The notes: generated by a model from the sequence alone, not told the origin. 64,000 nucleotides of DNA from Paenibacillus_G sp049942825 (GCF_049942825.1 NZ_CP187970.1:4092001-4156000); one strand, 5' to 3'. Counted from the first letter of the stretch, positions 7,513-16,298 are shown. Numbers and translations are program-made.

Positions 7513-8946
7513 TTAATGCGAAGAATGCAAAACTCCCTGCTTGACGATGACGCGGCGAATGAAGAACGCCATGGCTAGTCCGATCAGCGTTACGATCATC
7601 GCAAAGACAAATACATTCTGTGATCCCAGCGTGAGTGCGTTGGCCACTTCGGTCTGCGCCGTCGGTGCCGCGGAGTTGTGCAGGTACCCTTCCATCCCGC
7701 TCGTAAGGATACTGATCGCAACCGCCGTGCCGATCGCCCCTGCGACCTGCTGCAGAGTATTCATAATGGCCGTACCGTGCGGATAAAGTTCCGGCGGCAG
7801 CTGGTTCAGGCCATTCGTTTGCGAAGGCATCCACACCATCGAGATGCCCACCATGAGACCGATATGCAGGGTGACCATTAAAGCAACCGAGGACGCCGGT
7901 GTAATGTCGGAGAAGAACCATAAGGCCACCGCAACGAGGACCAGGCCGGGAATGACGAGCCATCTCGGTCCGTATTTGTCGAACAACCGCCCCATCCGGG
8001 GTGACAGAATCCCGTTCAGCGCACTGCCCGGCAGCAGCATAAGTCCGGCGCTGAACGCGGACAGGCCCCTGCCATTCTGAAGGAACATGGGCAAAATAAT
8101 CATGCTCGACAGGATGATCATCATGCAAGAAAGTACCATAAACAATCCAACGATATACATCGGATACTTGAAGACGCGCAGGTTCATCATCGGATCACGC
8201 ATAGACTGCTGCCGCAGCACGAAGAATACAAGCGCCAGCAGCCCGATGCCGATGGAAGCCAGAACGACCGTACTGCTCCATCCGTCCCCGCCTTCCCCCG
8301 CCTTGCTGAAACCAAAGACGACGCCTCCGAACCCTATCGTTGACAGGATGACAGACAGAAGATCAAGATGGGGCTTCGCGACTTCGGTCACGTTATCCAA
8401 GTTCTTCAGCCCTACCAGCAGCCCTATGATCAGGAATGGAAGTGACAGCCAGAAGATGTAGTGCCATGTAAAGTATTCGATCAAGAGGCCCGCCACGGTC
8501 GGACCGGTCGCCGGAGCAAACATGATGACGAGTCCGACGAAGCCCATCGCCGCGCCGCGCTGTTCTGGCGGATACACGACCAGGATCGTATTGAACATCA
8601 GCGGAATCAACAGCCCCATGCCAACGGCCTGCAGCACGCGCGCAAACATCAGCATTTCGAAATTGAAGGCAAGTGCCGCAATCAAGGTACCCACGATCGA
8701 GCTGGCGAGCGATGCGATAAACAACTGCCTCGTTGTGAATCTCTGCAGCAGCCACCCGGTCATCGGCATTAAGATGCCCAGCGTCAGCAGAAACCCCGTT
8801 GTCAGCCACTGTGCGGTCGCCGCCTTAATCTGAAACACTTCCATTAAGTTGCTGATGGCAATATTCAGTGCCGTTTCGCTAAACATGCCGACGAAACCGC
8901 AGATGAGGAGTGACGCCATGATGGCACGCGTATTGTATACTTTCAT
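7513..8946 (-). CDS. MFS drug exporter, DHA2 (EmrB/QacA/LmrB-type), 14 transmembrane segments
   Basis: The 477-residue hydrophobic protein shows the DHA2 plan. TM1 carries FVGMFSETALNIAISNLM, followed by the WLTTGFLLTLGILMPMTGWL stretch and motif A-like residues. Motif C is GLVIMFAPATGPTVAGLLIE. A long C-terminal half ends in a cytoplasmic RRVIVKQGVLHSSH tail. The length agrees with 14-helix proton-drug antiporters such as LmrB. The ATG at 8946 follows a purine-rich stretch (GGGAAGTGAAATGAAAG). No dedicated repressor sits beside it. It is transcribed toward the UvrA-like gene but separated from it by a strong terminator. Substrate unknown. Confidence 0.93.
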   Translation of the reverse strand: MKVYNTRAIMASLLICGFVGMFSETALNIAISNLMEVFQIKAATAQWLTTGFLLTLGILMPMTGWLLQRFTTRQLFIASLASSIVGTLIAALAFNFEMLMFARVLQAVGMGLLIPLMFNTILVVYPPEQRGAAMGFVGLVIMFAPATGPTVAGLLIEYFTWHYIFWLSLPFLIIGLLVGLKNLDNVTEVAKPHLDLLSVILSTIGFGGVVFGFSKAGEGGDGWSSTVVLASIGIGLLALVFFVLRQQSMRDPMMNLRVFKYPMYIVGLFMVLSCMMIILSSMIILPMFLQNGRGLSAFSAGLMLLPGSALNGILSPRMGRLFDKYGPRWLVIPGLVLVAVALWFFSDITPASSVALMVTLHIGLMVGISMVWMPSQTNGLNQLPPELYPHGTAIMNTLQQVAGAIGTAVAISILTSGMEGYLHNSAAPTAQTEVANALTLGSQNVFVFAMIVTLIGLAMAFFIRRVIVKQGVLHSSH

Positions 8947-9123
8947 TCTTTCATTTCACTTCCCATGCATTTCATAATATATATGTTAAACCCAGTAACA
9001 CGAAATGTGCGAGCTGCCAGGTGACCATTCCATACGGTGCGGACTGCAGGATTTATTGTAATCGAAAAAATGGAATTGGGGTTAGTAAATATTATGTAAA
9101 ATAAAACAATCCCTAAACTTCCA

Positions 9124-9160
9124 CAAAAAAACACCCTCGCAAGCCTAAGTGCGTGAGTGT
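9124..9160 (-). terminator. Terminator-like hairpin with no obvious upstream gene
   Basis: Eleven-base arms at 9131-9141 and 9150-9160 pair with two mismatches. On the minus strand a run of seven T residues follows. No intact minus-strand gene ends here; the closest is the remnant ending at 9234, so this may be the old terminator of that lost gene. Confidence 0.45.
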
Positions 9161-9233
9161 AATTTTATAATGAAACAGATGATTATTCAATGTAAATGCC
9201 GTACCTTTATTACATCCCCGATCCCTGTTCTTT

Positions 9234-9362
9234 CTATACCTCCTTCCGTTCAACCGTACCTTTCATTCCCGCCGGCAGCCGAATGTCCAGCCGAACCCCG
9301 CGCGGCGCGCAAACGCTGAGCGACATCTCCCGCTCCGCTTCGGTTCCCGAGCGGACAGTGTA
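9234..9362 (-). pseudogene. 3' remnant of a lost enzyme gene (possibly rhamnosidase-like C-terminus)
   Basis: About 43 codons read in one minus-strand frame to a TAG at 9234. They encode a stretch with the composition of a real beta-sandwich C-terminus (REMSLSVCAPRGVRLDIRLP, then AGMKGTVERKEV). GC-rich third positions match local coding DNA. There is no start codon with a ribosome binding site, and the frame closes at a TGA just past 9365. The similarity to C-terminal domains of family 78 alpha-rhamnosidases is a recollection of pattern only. It abuts the opposite-facing remnant at 9360. Confidence 0.4.
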
Positions 9363-9506
9363 ATTTCAAAAAACTTCAAAGACATTGTGCCCTGGGTATT
9401 ACTGGCAGCGCCTTTTGTATCGTCGCAGTCTATTACGGATGAGTTCTACATGTTATCATTGAATGAACTTACTGGCACAATACTCAAAGGGAGTCTATCG
9501 TCTTGA
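9360..9506 (+). pseudogene. 3' remnant of an unidentified gene upstream of a small membrane ORF
   Basis: A plus-strand frame without its own start encodes a protein-like tail (ISKNFKDIVPWVLLAAPFVS, then TDEFYMLSLNELTGTILKGS). It ends at TGA 9504-9506, which overlaps the TTG start of the next small gene by two bases, as in translationally coupled pairs. It looks like the surviving C-terminus of the first gene of a former operon. I do not recognise the family. Confidence 0.35.
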
Positions 9507-9661
9507 TCTACTATTGGTCTACCATCGTGTTCATCGCTTTCATTTTGTTTAGGGTTTTCAGCTTGTTTTCAAAAACAAAATGGAAAACCGATCTCTTGTT
9601 TGCGATTCTCATCGGATTCGTATTATCACTTTATCACGTAGTTGCAGCTTGGGGGCATTAA
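9503..9661 (+). CDS. 52-residue two-helix membrane protein
   Basis: A TTG start at 9503 has AAAGGGAG ten bases upstream. The product opens MIYYWSTIVFIAFILFRVFS, then has a charged turn (SKTKWKTD) and a second helix LLFAILIGFVLSLYHVVAAW, ending G-H. Two hydrophobic segments joined by a basic loop indicate a small integral membrane protein. It overlaps the stop of the remnant upstream and is followed by a terminator at 9721, so it could be the intact last gene of a damaged operon. Function unknown; expression is uncertain because the upstream promoter may be lost. Confidence 0.5.
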   Translation: MIYYWSTIVFIAFILFRVFSLFSKTKWKTDLLFAILIGFVLSLYHVVAAWGH

Positions 9662-9713
9662 GAAAGCAACTTAGATACAATGAAAAAGGGGAAACGATGT
9701 GCGGTTTGCCCAT

Positions 9714-9760
9714 AAAAAAGAGAAGCCTTTAACCCTATATCCATAGGATTAAAGGCTTCT
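9714..9760. terminator. Bidirectional terminator
   Basis: Eighteen-base arms (9721-9738 and 9743-9760, one mismatch) surround a four-base loop. An A run precedes them (T run on the minus strand) and TTTC follows on the plus strand. It serves the 52-residue ORF on one side and the SUFU-domain remnant on the other. Confidence 0.85.
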
Positions 9761-9802
9761 TTCATCACAGATCCGAGCAGCGGGCCCGCGTGCGGCGTAG
9801 GA

Positions 9803-10138
9803 TCAAAATAGGCCGAACCATTTTTTCTTGGCGGCGTTCTTCCGGTCGAGCTGCACGATTTCGTTGACACCGGCTTGTGCCAGCTTCTCCAGCAGCGCTT
9901 CCGTGCCCTGAGTCAGCTTCAGATTCATCTCTTCAGCGTACAGCGGAATCAGGGTGAAGAAATGCACGTCCTTGCCGGGCTCCATGTGAAGAGTGAAGAA
10001 GGCGTGCGGGTCGTCCACCATCGTCGGCAGCTCGACGAGCATGCCGGACAGTTTCGTATTGCGGGCATACGGCTGGGCCGGATCACCGTTTGGAATCGTG
10101 TGGGCATGGTAGAGCCAGGTGCCGTATTCATGGGGAAG
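9803..10138 (-). pseudogene. 5'-truncated SUFU (suppressor of fused) domain gene
   Basis: An open minus-strand frame of 112 codons encodes the C-terminal half of a bacterial suppressor-of-fused domain protein: HEYGTWLYHAHTIPNGDPAQ, then PYARNTKLSGMLVELP, FFTLHMEPGKDVHFFTLIPL, YAEEMNLKLTQG. The N-terminal half is absent: the frame begins exactly at the terminator of the pectate lyase gene and has no start with a ribosome binding site. An internal ATG could give a 79-residue product but would lack half the fold. SUFU proteins are common as immunity or unknown-function proteins in this group. A deletion has apparently joined this 3' end to the pectate lyase gene. Confidence 0.7.
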
Positions 10139-10140
10139 AC

Positions 10141-10166
10141 GAAAAAGCCGCGTGTTCCGCGGCTTT
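10141..10166 (-). terminator. Terminator of the pectate lyase gene
   Basis: AAAGCCGCG (10144-10152) pairs with CGCGGCTTT (10158-10166). Five T residues follow on the minus strand, six bases past the pectate lyase stop. Confidence 0.9.
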
Positions 10167-10171
10167 CATCC

Positions 10172-12208
10172 TTATTTAAACTTGAACCAATCGACATTGA
10201 ACAGGGATCCTGTTGATCTTCCCGTAAACTTCAGGTAGACATCGTGCGTGACGGAGACACCGCTGACGGAGCACGATTTCGTTTCCCAGGTCTGCATGCG
10301 GTCGGCATCCGATACCTTGCAAGTTCCGGCCAGAGCTCCCGTCAGGCTGTCAAGTCTGATTTCAATGTTTCCACCCGCTTCAGGAGCAACTCGTGTTTCC
10401 AGCACTTTGGGAGCATGGGTTCCAAAGTGTACATCATGAAACACGATATGGTCCCCGTTCTGTATATCCCCAACGTACTGGCTGCCCCCGCCTGTTTTGA
10501 CCTTCACACCCGACATGCTGCCGTAGCTTTCCGCTTCGATCTTCGAGTAGCCGTCAATATAATTCGTTCTTAACCAGTCGGCGGGACTGAAATTCACTTT
10601 GGAAACCCCTGCGAATTTTTTTACGGTTGGGACAACGCTGGATAACGGAAAGGTTTTATACGCATAGGGCAATGTCTCGTCGTATCCGTAAGTGAAAGTG
10701 AACGGTGTGCTTGGCGGGTTCGTTTTGCTCATATTTTCCACCCCGTTGATGTGGGAAGACCAGGCCCACTTCCCGATGGTGGATTTGTCATACCAAGTGA
10801 TGCCCTTGGTGAACGCATTCACGCCATTGTTGTCCCAGCTGCTGCCTATGTAGGTTCCGCTGCTGTTGGTTACTTTGGAATTGACAAGCAAACTGTGGTT
10901 CATCGCGTCTTTGAATAACTCGCTGAAAGGCAGACTCATATTCCCTATATCATCACCCTGCCGTTCCGCACCGATCATCGGTTCATTGAACGCATTATAC
11001 ACATTGGTGTCTCCTGCGATCGAAGCTCCATTTCTAGCATTAATTCCACGAGATAATCGGTCTCCGCCATATTTGGAGATCGCGGCAGCGCTGTCGATGG
11101 CATCCTGATGAGTCGAATTATCAAAATAGTTATTATACAGGTGCCCCGTGCCCTGGCGAATCATAGGCAAACGCTGTCCCACATTCGTATAGCTGTTGTA
11201 CGCCATGGTCAATCGGATTCTTTGATTGCCGTCTTTGACTTCGACTCCGGCCGGGCTGATATAGTTCGTATAATCCTTATCCCCTGAGCCTGCCAAGTGA
11301 ACTTTAGAGTGATAGGCCGCATAAGCCATGATCTGATTCGTGGTAGCGCCTTCATTACGCATTTTATAGTACACGCTGGTTGAAGGGTTCAGTGTACCTG
11401 CCGCATATTTTTGCTCCATGAAGCTGATGGACTGATAAACGGATGAGGTGACCGATGGATTGGGATCCGCCGCCAATCCGAACTCATTCCACGAGAGCGT
11501 CACATTGGATGCGCCATTCTCCATGTCGATCATTCCATCGGCCGCGATAGAGAACTTGCAGTGGTCGATCCAGACGTTGTTAGCGCCGTTCACTTTGATA
11601 AAGGACCAGCCGACCTCTTTGTGCTGCCCGGAGTCATCCCACTGCCACATTTCATCGAATTTGAGGTTCCGGATGACAATATCGTTGGCGGATGCCTGCA
11701 GCTTCAACTCAGCGTGCCTGATGGTTTTGCCGGATGTAGAGAAAATGGTTAATCCGTCCACATTGGATATATTTACTTTGGATACGCCCGAAGCGGTCAG
11801 GAGCGGATTCGTGAATCCGTTGGATGGATTCGGATACCTCGAGACAAAACTATATTTCGATCTTTCCGTAGAATCGAGAGCTAATTCCGTCCAGCCCAGG
11901 TTAATATCATCCGTCACTTCAATGACTTTAACCGTCCCGCTGCTCGCATCCAGGAGGGCCTGCAAAAATTCCTTTCCATTACTGACCGTACGATAATAAG
12001 AAGTCCCGATATAACTGCTTCGATCCTTCACGCCTAAAGAGGCATAGCCGGGAACCGACAAAAAGCCGCTTTCATAGCTTTTCTCCACCTTCGTCGTATT
12101 AGGTATTGATTGAATCACGGCTGCCTCTGCTTTGCTTCCCGTATCGATGAAAGTAGGAGTGACCACCAGACTGCCGGCCACCAAACTGCTTATCACTTTT
12201 CTTTTCAT
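10172..12208 (-). CDS. Secreted pectate lyase (PL1 family) with C-terminal CBM6-like domain
   Basis: The 678-residue exported enzyme cleaves polygalacturonate by beta-elimination. A signal peptide (KRKVISSLVAGSLVVTPTFI, cleavage near AEA) is followed by the right-handed beta-helix of family PL1. Its markers are NNVWIDHCKFSIAADGMIDM (vWiDH motif, about residues 200-225), SNVTLSWNEF and the later RLPMIRQGTGHLYNNYFDN with the conserved Arg. The last 125 residues (KIEAESYGSMSGVKVKTGGG through VDWFKFK) form a family 6 type carbohydrate-binding module. The start is preceded by GAGGGAGG. It is divergent from the AraC gene at 12444, the likely activator. It is longer than single-domain PL1 enzymes because of an extended middle region. 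Confidence 0.93.
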   Translation of the reverse strand: MKRKVISSLVAGSLVVTPTFIDTGSKAEAAVIQSIPNTTKVEKSYESGFLSVPGYASLGVKDRSSYIGTSYYRTVSNGKEFLQALLDASSGTVKVIEVTDDINLGWTELALDSTERSKYSFVSRYPNPSNGFTNPLLTASGVSKVNISNVDGLTIFSTSGKTIRHAELKLQASANDIVIRNLKFDEMWQWDDSGQHKEVGWSFIKVNGANNVWIDHCKFSIAADGMIDMENGASNVTLSWNEFGLAADPNPSVTSSVYQSISFMEQKYAAGTLNPSTSVYYKMRNEGATTNQIMAYAAYHSKVHLAGSGDKDYTNYISPAGVEVKDGNQRIRLTMAYNSYTNVGQRLPMIRQGTGHLYNNYFDNSTHQDAIDSAAAISKYGGDRLSRGINARNGASIAGDTNVYNAFNEPMIGAERQGDDIGNMSLPFSELFKDAMNHSLLVNSKVTNSSGTYIGSSWDNNGVNAFTKGITWYDKSTIGKWAWSSHINGVENMSKTNPPSTPFTFTYGYDETLPYAYKTFPLSSVVPTVKKFAGVSKVNFSPADWLRTNYIDGYSKIEAESYGSMSGVKVKTGGGSQYVGDIQNGDHIVFHDVHFGTHAPKVLETRVAPEAGGNIEIRLDSLTGALAGTCKVSDADRMQTWETKSCSVSGVSVTHDVYLKFTGRSTGSLFNVDWFKFK

Positions 12209-12443
12209 AAGCTATATGCCTCCCTCAAATGGTTACACGCCATAACGAACGAAGAGTTCAACTCTTATTATGGATCCCCCCCCTCCTATTAAAACGCTTC
12301 CAACTCCCTGTGTATGCGCCTTCAACTCATGTGCATATTCGGGAATGGAAGAAATATTTACTTGAATTATATCACAGCGCATGCTATGAATTTAGACAGA
12401 AAGCATTTGAAATCAGCCAAAAAATGCACTGGGTGGGGTCGTC

Positions 12444-13235
12444 ATGTTACCGTTCTATGAGGTCCAAGCGAAGGATTTGAGAGTATTTCATTTGGTAGCA
12501 AGACAGCTGACGTTTCCTGCACATTTGCACCGAAGTATCGAAATCCTGTATGTGTTCTCCGGTGTCCAAACTATTGAGATTGAGGGGGCGCCGTACGAAG
12601 TCCATGCAGGCGAAGGGGCGGTCATTTTCCCGGACAAGGTTCATCGTTACTATAAGCATGGGGAACTGCCCGCTGATGCGACCTTGATTCTATGTAACCC
12701 GCGGCTGCTCGGAGGGATGCTTTTGGACTTCGAAAAATTCCAGCCCCTCACGCCTTTTTTACCAAAAGAAAAGATTCCCGAAGAGGCTGTGTATGCGCTA
12801 AAGCATATCAAAAAGAAAGATGGTTTCGCCGTAAAGCTTGCCTGGACTTATGTCATCCTGTCACAGCTCCTTCCCCATATGGAACTGAAGCAGCGCAAAC
12901 GGCTGCCCGTCCCGGATATGTCCAAGAAAATGCTGGAGTATGTGGCCGATCATTTTACCGAGCCGATTACGCTCGACTCTCTTGCGGCTGAACTGTGTGT
13001 CAGCAAATCCTACATCTCTCACCTGTTCTCAGACCGAATCAAAATGAATTTCAGGAAGTACCTCGGACGGATCCGCGCCGAATACGCTGCCAAGCTGCTT
13101 CGCACGACGGATGCAGCCTTATCGGCGGTAAGCAGCAATGCCGGATTTGACAGCCAGCGCACATTCAATCGCGTGTTCCATGCCCAATACGGGATGTCCC
13201 CGAGGGAGTACAGGAACCATGTTCGCCAAAACTGA
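12444..13235 (+). CDS. AraC family regulator (probable pectate lyase activator)
   Basis: The 263-residue protein has a cupin sensor (FPAHLHRSIEILYVFSGVQT, then VHAGEGAVIFPDKVHRYYKH) and the C-terminal AraC double helix-turn-helix: ITLDSLAAELCVSKSYISHL, FRKYLGRIRAEYAAKLL, SNAGFDSQRTFNRVFHAQYG. It is divergent from the pectate lyase with 235 bp between the starts, which implies that it senses pectin breakdown products and controls that gene. The ATG at 12444 has GGGTGGGG upstream. A shared terminator separates it from the convergent LysR gene. Confidence 0.9.
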   Translation: MLPFYEVQAKDLRVFHLVARQLTFPAHLHRSIEILYVFSGVQTIEIEGAPYEVHAGEGAVIFPDKVHRYYKHGELPADATLILCNPRLLGGMLLDFEKFQPLTPFLPKEKIPEEAVYALKHIKKKDGFAVKLAWTYVILSQLLPHMELKQRKRLPVPDMSKKMLEYVADHFTEPITLDSLAAELCVSKSYISHLFSDRIKMNFRKYLGRIRAEYAAKLLRTTDAALSAVSSNAGFDSQRTFNRVFHAQYGMSPREYRNHVRQN

Positions 13236-13271
13236 GGTATCGGCGTTGAAGACTCCGTCAATGTACAGATT

Positions 13272-13303
13272 AAGTTCTTGTCTGGATCGGAAGACAAGAA
13301 CTT
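13272..13303. terminator. Convergent terminator between AraC and LysR genes
   Basis: A perfect 12-base inverted repeat (AAGTTCTTGTCT and complement) surrounds an eight-base loop, midway between two genes that end toward each other. T tracts are short on both sides. Confidence 0.65.
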
Positions 13304-13317
13304 TCGCGGGCTCGCCG

Positions 13318-14223
13318 CTATGGACTGACAGAGGGGCCCCCTGCAAAAAAGTCCGACAGAAAATGATAAAACAACTGCTCTGTAGGAAGCAGCTTGCGCT
13401 GCGTTGGACAGAGCACACCTATGGTTCGGGTCACAGGGGGATCTACGATCGGGATTTTCACAGTGGAATGCGGAATGTTGTCCACTAATGTCACCTCGGG
13501 CATTAGCGCGGCTCCGAGGCCTGCTGAGACCAGCCCCTTCAATGCATCGATATCATCTCCCTCAAACGCAATATGGGGGGTAAATCCAAGTTCGCCGCAC
13601 GCCCTCAGCACGATCTCTCGAAAGACAGTTCCTTCGGGCAGGGTGACGAAGGGAACATCCTTCAATTCCATAAGCCCAATGGTTGAACGCTTGGCCAGCG
13701 GGTGATGAATCGGCAAAAGTGCAACGATTTGTTCTGTAAATAAGATCTTTTGCTTAATCTTCTTCTCTTCTTCCGGTACCGGGGCAATCAGGGCCAGGTT
13801 AAACTCACCATGGACCACACCGTCAATCAAGTCACGATAGAGTGCTTGTCTCATCTGAAATTTGGCTTCCGGATACCGCTCTCGAAAAGCATAGATGGCG
13901 GTCGGCAGCACATGAGCTGCCAGGCTGATTGGAAACGCAATGCGAACCGTTCCTTTTTCCGGCTCCAAAAACTCCTTGACTTCCCTCTCCGCTTCGTTAA
14001 TCATGTTCATTGCCTGCTTCACGCGTTCTAAGAATATCCTGCCGATCGGCGTTAACTTTACTCTCCGCCCTTCCCTTATAAAGAGATCCACCCCTAGTTC
14101 ATTCTCCAAATTAAAAATCTGTCTGCTCACGGATGACTGCGCGACATGGAGGGCATTCGCCGCTTCTGTCACATGTTCCCGCCGGGCCACTTCCATAAAA
14201 TACCTCATCTGTCTAATTTCCAC
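13318..14223 (-). CDS. LysR family regulator (GltC-like)
   Basis: The 301-residue LysR-type regulator begins with the winged helix-turn-helix (VEIRQMRYFMEVARREHVTE, AANALHVAQSSVSRQIFNLE, GVDLFIREGRRVKLTP). The effector-binding domain follows (VRIAFPISLAAHVLPTAIYA ... ALLPIHHPLAKR). The GTG at 14223 has GGGAGGG upstream and gives the canonical N-terminus; an ATG 15 codons earlier would add a non-family extension. It is divergent from gdhA (145 bp apart). In Bacilli, GltC-type regulators control glutamate metabolism, so control of the neighbouring glutamate dehydrogenase is a reasonable inference. Confidence 0.92.
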   Translation of the reverse strand: MEIRQMRYFMEVARREHVTEAANALHVAQSSVSRQIFNLENELGVDLFIREGRRVKLTPIGRIFLERVKQAMNMINEAEREVKEFLEPEKGTVRIAFPISLAAHVLPTAIYAFRERYPEAKFQMRQALYRDLIDGVVHGEFNLALIAPVPEEEKKIKQKILFTEQIVALLPIHHPLAKRSTIGLMELKDVPFVTLPEGTVFREIVLRACGELGFTPHIAFEGDDIDALKGLVSAGLGAALMPEVTLVDNIPHSTVKIPIVDPPVTRTIGVLCPTQRKLLPTEQLFYHFLSDFFAGGPSVSP

Positions 14224-14368
14224 CGGATGCTTCCCTCCCTGCTTATGCGTAAAACGCATCAACTTCATCGGATTTGAATATTGGAGCGATTAATTATTAA
14301 ATTATAGAATGAAACCACAATGAAAAAAAGAAGTATTCATTTGATTCGACAATTTGGGGAGTGACTTC

Positions 14369-15748
14369 ATGAAATTGCTGGAAAAAATTGAACAAACGCA
14401 CAAGGGCATTGCGCAAGATTACGTCAACGATTTATACGAAACCGTAACAAGACAGAACCCTAATGAAGTAGAATTTCACCAGGCGGTTAAAGAAGTGCTG
14501 CATTCTTTAATTCCTGTACTCGCCAAAAACCCTAAATACATCGAGCATGCCATCTTGGATCAGTTGGTCGAACCGGACCGGTGTATTTCTTTCCGGGTTC
14601 CTTGGATAGATGACAAGGGAAAAGTAAGAGTCAACCGAGGGTACCGCGTTCAATTCAGCAATGCGATCGGTCCCTATAAGGGCGGATTGAGATTCCATCC
14701 TTCCGTGAACGCCAGTATCATCAAATTTTTGGGCTTCGAACAAATTTTTAAGAATTCGTTAACGGGACAGCCGATCGGCGGCGGAAAAGGCGGTTCGGAT
14801 TTTGACCCGAAAGGGAAGTCGGATCTCGAGATTATGCGCTTCTGCCAAAGCTTCATGACGGAGCTGAGAAAATATATCGGTCCGGATATTGACGTTCCCG
14901 CAGGCGATATTGGTGTTGGAGCCAAGGAAATCGGCTATATGTTCGGGCAGTATAAAAAGCTGGCAGGCGCATACGAAGCAGGTGTATTAACCGGCAAAGG
15001 GATCGGTTACGGAGGGAGCCTCGGCCGTAAAGAGGCAACCGGATACGGCGCGGTATATTTTGTGGAACACATGTTGAATGACAAGAATTTGAGCTTCCGT
15101 GGCAGCACTGTGGTCGTATCCGGGTCAGGAAACGTCTCCATCTACGCCATGGAGAAAGCGATGCAGTTAGGTGCCAAAGTGGTTGCATGCAGTGATTCCG
15201 GCGGCTTTATTTATCATAAGGACGGCATCGACCTTTCTACCATCAAGCGGTTAAAGGAAGTAGAAAATAAAAGATGCCGCGATTATGTATTGGAACACCC
15301 GGATGCGGTCTATACGGAAGGCTGTGCGGGGATCTGGGCCATTCCGTGCGACATCGCACTGCCATGCGCCACACAGAACGAGATCGACAAAGCCTCCGCT
15401 GAACTGCTTGTCCGTAATGGAGTAAAGGCCGTTGGAGAAGGGGCGAATATGCCTTCCACCTTAGAAGCCATTGATATATTCCTGGAGCATAACGTACTTT
15501 TCGCTCCTGCCAAAGCGGCCAACGCGGGAGGGGTGTCGGTCTCCGCCTTGGAGATGGCCCAAAACAGCGCAAGATTGTCTTGGACGATGGATGAAGTGGA
15601 TGCTAAACTGCAAACGATCATGAACAATATTTATCGGGAAAGCATGAAAGCTTCGGAAGAATACGGCGTACCAGGCAATCTGGTCATCGGCGCCAACATT
15701 GCGGGATTTGTGCGGGTCGCTGAGGCGATGATCGCTCAAGGAGTGTAA
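14369..15748 (+). CDS. gdhA: NADP-type glutamate dehydrogenase
   Basis: The 459-residue cytosolic enzyme interconverts 2-oxoglutarate plus ammonia and glutamate. Family landmarks are the substrate-binding GGLRFHPSVNASIIKFLGFE, the catalytic-lysine segment QPIGGGKGGSDFDPKGKSD, DIDVPAGDIGVGAKEIGYMF, and the Rossmann loop VVVSGSGNVSIYAMEKAMQL. Length and motifs match the hexameric anabolic GdhA of enteric type rather than the RocG/GudB type. The ATG at 14369 follows GGGGAGTG; an upstream TTG in frame is weaker. A possible promoter, TTGAAT-18-TAAATT (14274-14303), lies in the LysR intergenic region. Confidence 0.96.
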   Translation: MKLLEKIEQTHKGIAQDYVNDLYETVTRQNPNEVEFHQAVKEVLHSLIPVLAKNPKYIEHAILDQLVEPDRCISFRVPWIDDKGKVRVNRGYRVQFSNAIGPYKGGLRFHPSVNASIIKFLGFEQIFKNSLTGQPIGGGKGGSDFDPKGKSDLEIMRFCQSFMTELRKYIGPDIDVPAGDIGVGAKEIGYMFGQYKKLAGAYEAGVLTGKGIGYGGSLGRKEATGYGAVYFVEHMLNDKNLSFRGSTVVVSGSGNVSIYAMEKAMQLGAKVVACSDSGGFIYHKDGIDLSTIKRLKEVENKRCRDYVLEHPDAVYTEGCAGIWAIPCDIALPCATQNEIDKASAELLVRNGVKAVGEGANMPSTLEAIDIFLEHNVLFAPAKAANAGGVSVSALEMAQNSARLSWTMDEVDAKLQTIMNNIYRESMKASEEYGVPGNLVIGANIAGFVRVAEAMIAQGV

Positions 15749-15764
15749 CATAAACAGCCTTAAC

Positions 15765-15806
15765 AGCCCTTTCGTTTCCCAGCGGGAAGTCGGAAGGGCT
15801 TTATTT
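15765..15806 (+). terminator. Terminator of gdhA
   Basis: AGCCCTTTCG (15765-15774) pairs with CGGAAGGGCT (15791-15800) with one wobble, with an inner TTCCC/GGGAA stem and a trailing TTATTT. It begins 16 bp after the gdhA stop. Confidence 0.85.
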
Positions 15807-15808
15807 GT

Positions 15809-16237
15809 GTTCGAGTCAATTTCCATGACTTGTCGCTCGCCAGTCCCTTTTGAGTAGAAAAACCGGCCGTCGTATTTCGATTCATTGCTGACGACTACGG
15901 GAAACCGGTCAAATTGAAGCCACAAGCTTTTGATCAGGGGATTGTGCAGCTTCACACTGTTCAAATATTTAATCACATCGGTAAACACCAGGATGCTGGA
16001 CACCTCGCTGCTGTACGGCATATACAGCGCCCGGCGAAGGGGCGGCTGTACAGTGACCTGCTTGGTTACATTGTCGAGCGCCTCGATTTCTTTATCAATA
16101 TTGGCTCTCGCCTGCTCGATATATGTCTCGTTCGATTCCATGACGTCGTTGATGAGCAGGGATGAAGAAGTGAAATACGATACGAAGCCGACGGTCAAGA
16201 TACAGCCGACGATCAGCACGTTAAAGAACAGCTGCAT
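15809..16237 (-). pseudogene. Remnant of a membrane-anchored sensor/AraC-type regulator (N-terminal cache part only)
   Basis: About 140 codons encode the N-terminus of the Paenibacillus two-helix sensor-regulator type. There is a first membrane helix (MQLFFNVLIVGCILTVGFVS), then an extracellular helical stretch (SNETYIEQARANIDKEIEAL, DNVTKQVTVQPPLRRALYMP) and the start of a cache-like fold (LHNPLIKSLWLQFDRFPVVV, YDGRFFYSKG). The frame then runs into the gdhA terminator. The second helix, linker and DNA-binding domain are gone. Upstream, RHRSVFVR is in frame but no good start remains. It is thus clipped at the 3' end and possibly at the 5' end. Confidence 0.7.
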
Positions 16238-16298
16238 GCGTACAAAGACACTGCGGTGCCGAGAGATTGCAAAACAGACATTTTATCATATGTGGGAA

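Noticed and set aside
8943..9134. A 63-codon minus-strand frame whose stop overlaps the DHA2 exporter start (ATGA)
   Set aside because: The overlap looks like translational coupling, but the codons are AT-rich and non-family, there is no ribosome binding site, and it begins inside a terminator-like hairpin. Probably leader DNA.
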